From assembly GCA_021767985.1 (NCBI GenBank), contig JAASSH010000214.1, forward strand, positions 1 through 5,018: a stretch of DNA of 5,018 nt. The letters run 5' to 3'. The stretch is from Gammaproteobacteria bacterium (GTDB lineage: Bacteria > Pseudomonadota > Gammaproteobacteria > GCA-001735895). The notes under the pieces were generated by a model. That model ran no database searches and was not told where the DNA came from. It saw only the letters and a list, made by a program, of their open reading frames with translations. The translations under genes and the position numbers were made by a program. Positions 4,503-5,018 of the stretch are shown piece by piece; position 1 is the first letter of the stretch, and each line of letters opens with the position of its first letter.

Positions 4503-5018
4503 CCACGTCCCATGAAATGGGGCTGCACGAGGAGCAGCTGACGGGTCGTACCCAGCAGATGTATTTCTCGGCGACCGAGGAAGAAAATTACACTTATCCC
4601 TGGGCCTACGAGGTCGACTTCAACAAGTCCGCCGAATTCGACGCCGCGGACCTGAGCATTGCCGAGATCAACCTCAAAATCCGCGAGCTGATGCAGTCGG
4701 GTCACGGTTCGATTACCGTGCAAAATCCGCGCGCCAAGCATTCGCTCGGGGTCGGAATCCTGAATCGCCTCAACCTGAAATTCGAAGGCAGTCTGGGTTA
4801 CTTCGGCTGCGGCCTGATCGACGGTCCCAACGTGCACATCACCGGCCGCGTCGGCTGGTCCTGTGCCGAGAACATGATGGCCGGCACCGTGGTCATCGAA
4901 AAGAACGCGGGCTCGCTGTTCGGAGCCGCAATCCGCGGCGGTGACCTGGTCTGCAAGGGGCAGGCCGGCGCGCGCGTCGGCATCGATCAGAAGGGCGGCA
5001 CCATCATCGTCGGCGGCA
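4490..5018 (+). CDS. glxC: GXGXG-motif glutamate synthase-like subunit, GlxC/MgsB type, cut by right edge
   Basis: This frame is open for 176 codons to the right edge, so the C-terminus is missing. It corresponds to the right-handed beta-helix (GXGXG) domain at the C-terminus of the glutamate synthase large subunit, here a separate protein that bridges the amidotransferase and an FMN synthase subunit. Residues about 68-100 hold the start of the domain (SGHGSITVQNPRAKHSLGVG), followed by repeating glycine turns: GYFGCG (103-108), GRVGWSCAENMMAGTV (119-134), GAAIRGGD (145-152) and GQAGARVGIDQKGG (157-170). The AENMMxGTV segment matches my memory of GlxC/MgsB. The first 60 or so residues are an acidic, tyrosine- and tryptophan-containing extension, longer than I recall for rhizobial GlxC. 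The start overlaps the amidotransferase stop by 13 nt, with its own strong ribosome binding site, so translation is probably coupled. An FMN-binding GlxD/MgsC gene is expected next, outside the window. Confidence 0.9.
   Translation, partial: MGSVTTSHEMGLHEEQLTGRTQQMYFSATEEENYTYPWAYEVDFNKSAEFDAADLSIAEINLKIRELMQSGHGSITVQNPRAKHSLGVGILNRLNLKFEGSLGYFGCGLIDGPNVHITGRVGWSCAENMMAGTVVIEKNAGSLFGAAIRGGDLVCKGQAGARVGIDQKGGTIIVGG

Overview
The window reads as chromosomal DNA of a free-living, probably marine, proteobacterium; a gammaproteobacterium is my best guess. The evidence is moderately GC-rich coding DNA, clear AGGA/GGAGG ribosome binding sites, tight operons and a FadR-type GntR regulator. This is inference from style and gene content, because there is no rRNA or other marker gene.

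Layout: two divergent transcription units flank one long AT-rich control region. Leftward (minus strand) are a GntR/FCD regulator (start near 1433 or 1454, end 684) and, only 2 nt after its stop, a gene that runs off the left edge (681 to 1). The visible 227 residues of that gene contain two copies of a DUF1989-like (urea carboxylase-associated) motif. Rightward (plus strand) are a 490-residue glutamine synthetase-family ligase (1985-3457), a class II glutamine amidotransferase of the GlxB/MgsA type (3564-4502), and a GXGXG beta-helix protein of the GlxC/MgsB type (4490 to the right edge). The last two overlap by 13 nt.

The rightward set (ligase, amidotransferase, GXGXG domain) matches the known clusters glnT-glxBCD and gmaS-mgsABC. 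In those, a GS-like enzyme makes glutamine or a gamma-glutamylamide, and a glutamate synthase split into three proteins uses it; an FMN-domain subunit (GlxD/MgsC) is expected just past the right edge. The natural reading is assimilation of ammonia or a small amine such as methylamine through a gamma-glutamyl intermediate. The substrate cannot be read from the sequence. The leftward DUF1989-like protein suggests the cluster also handles a nitrogen-rich or one-carbon-bearing compound.

The 530-nt control region holds the best unexplained signal. Four half-sites close to GGT(A/C)CAATAA occur as two inverted pairs, one over the regulator's promoter and start and one between the AT-rich island and the ligase gene. 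They are good candidates for operators of the GntR regulator. The same stretch has several further palindromes and a weak sigma-54-like element.
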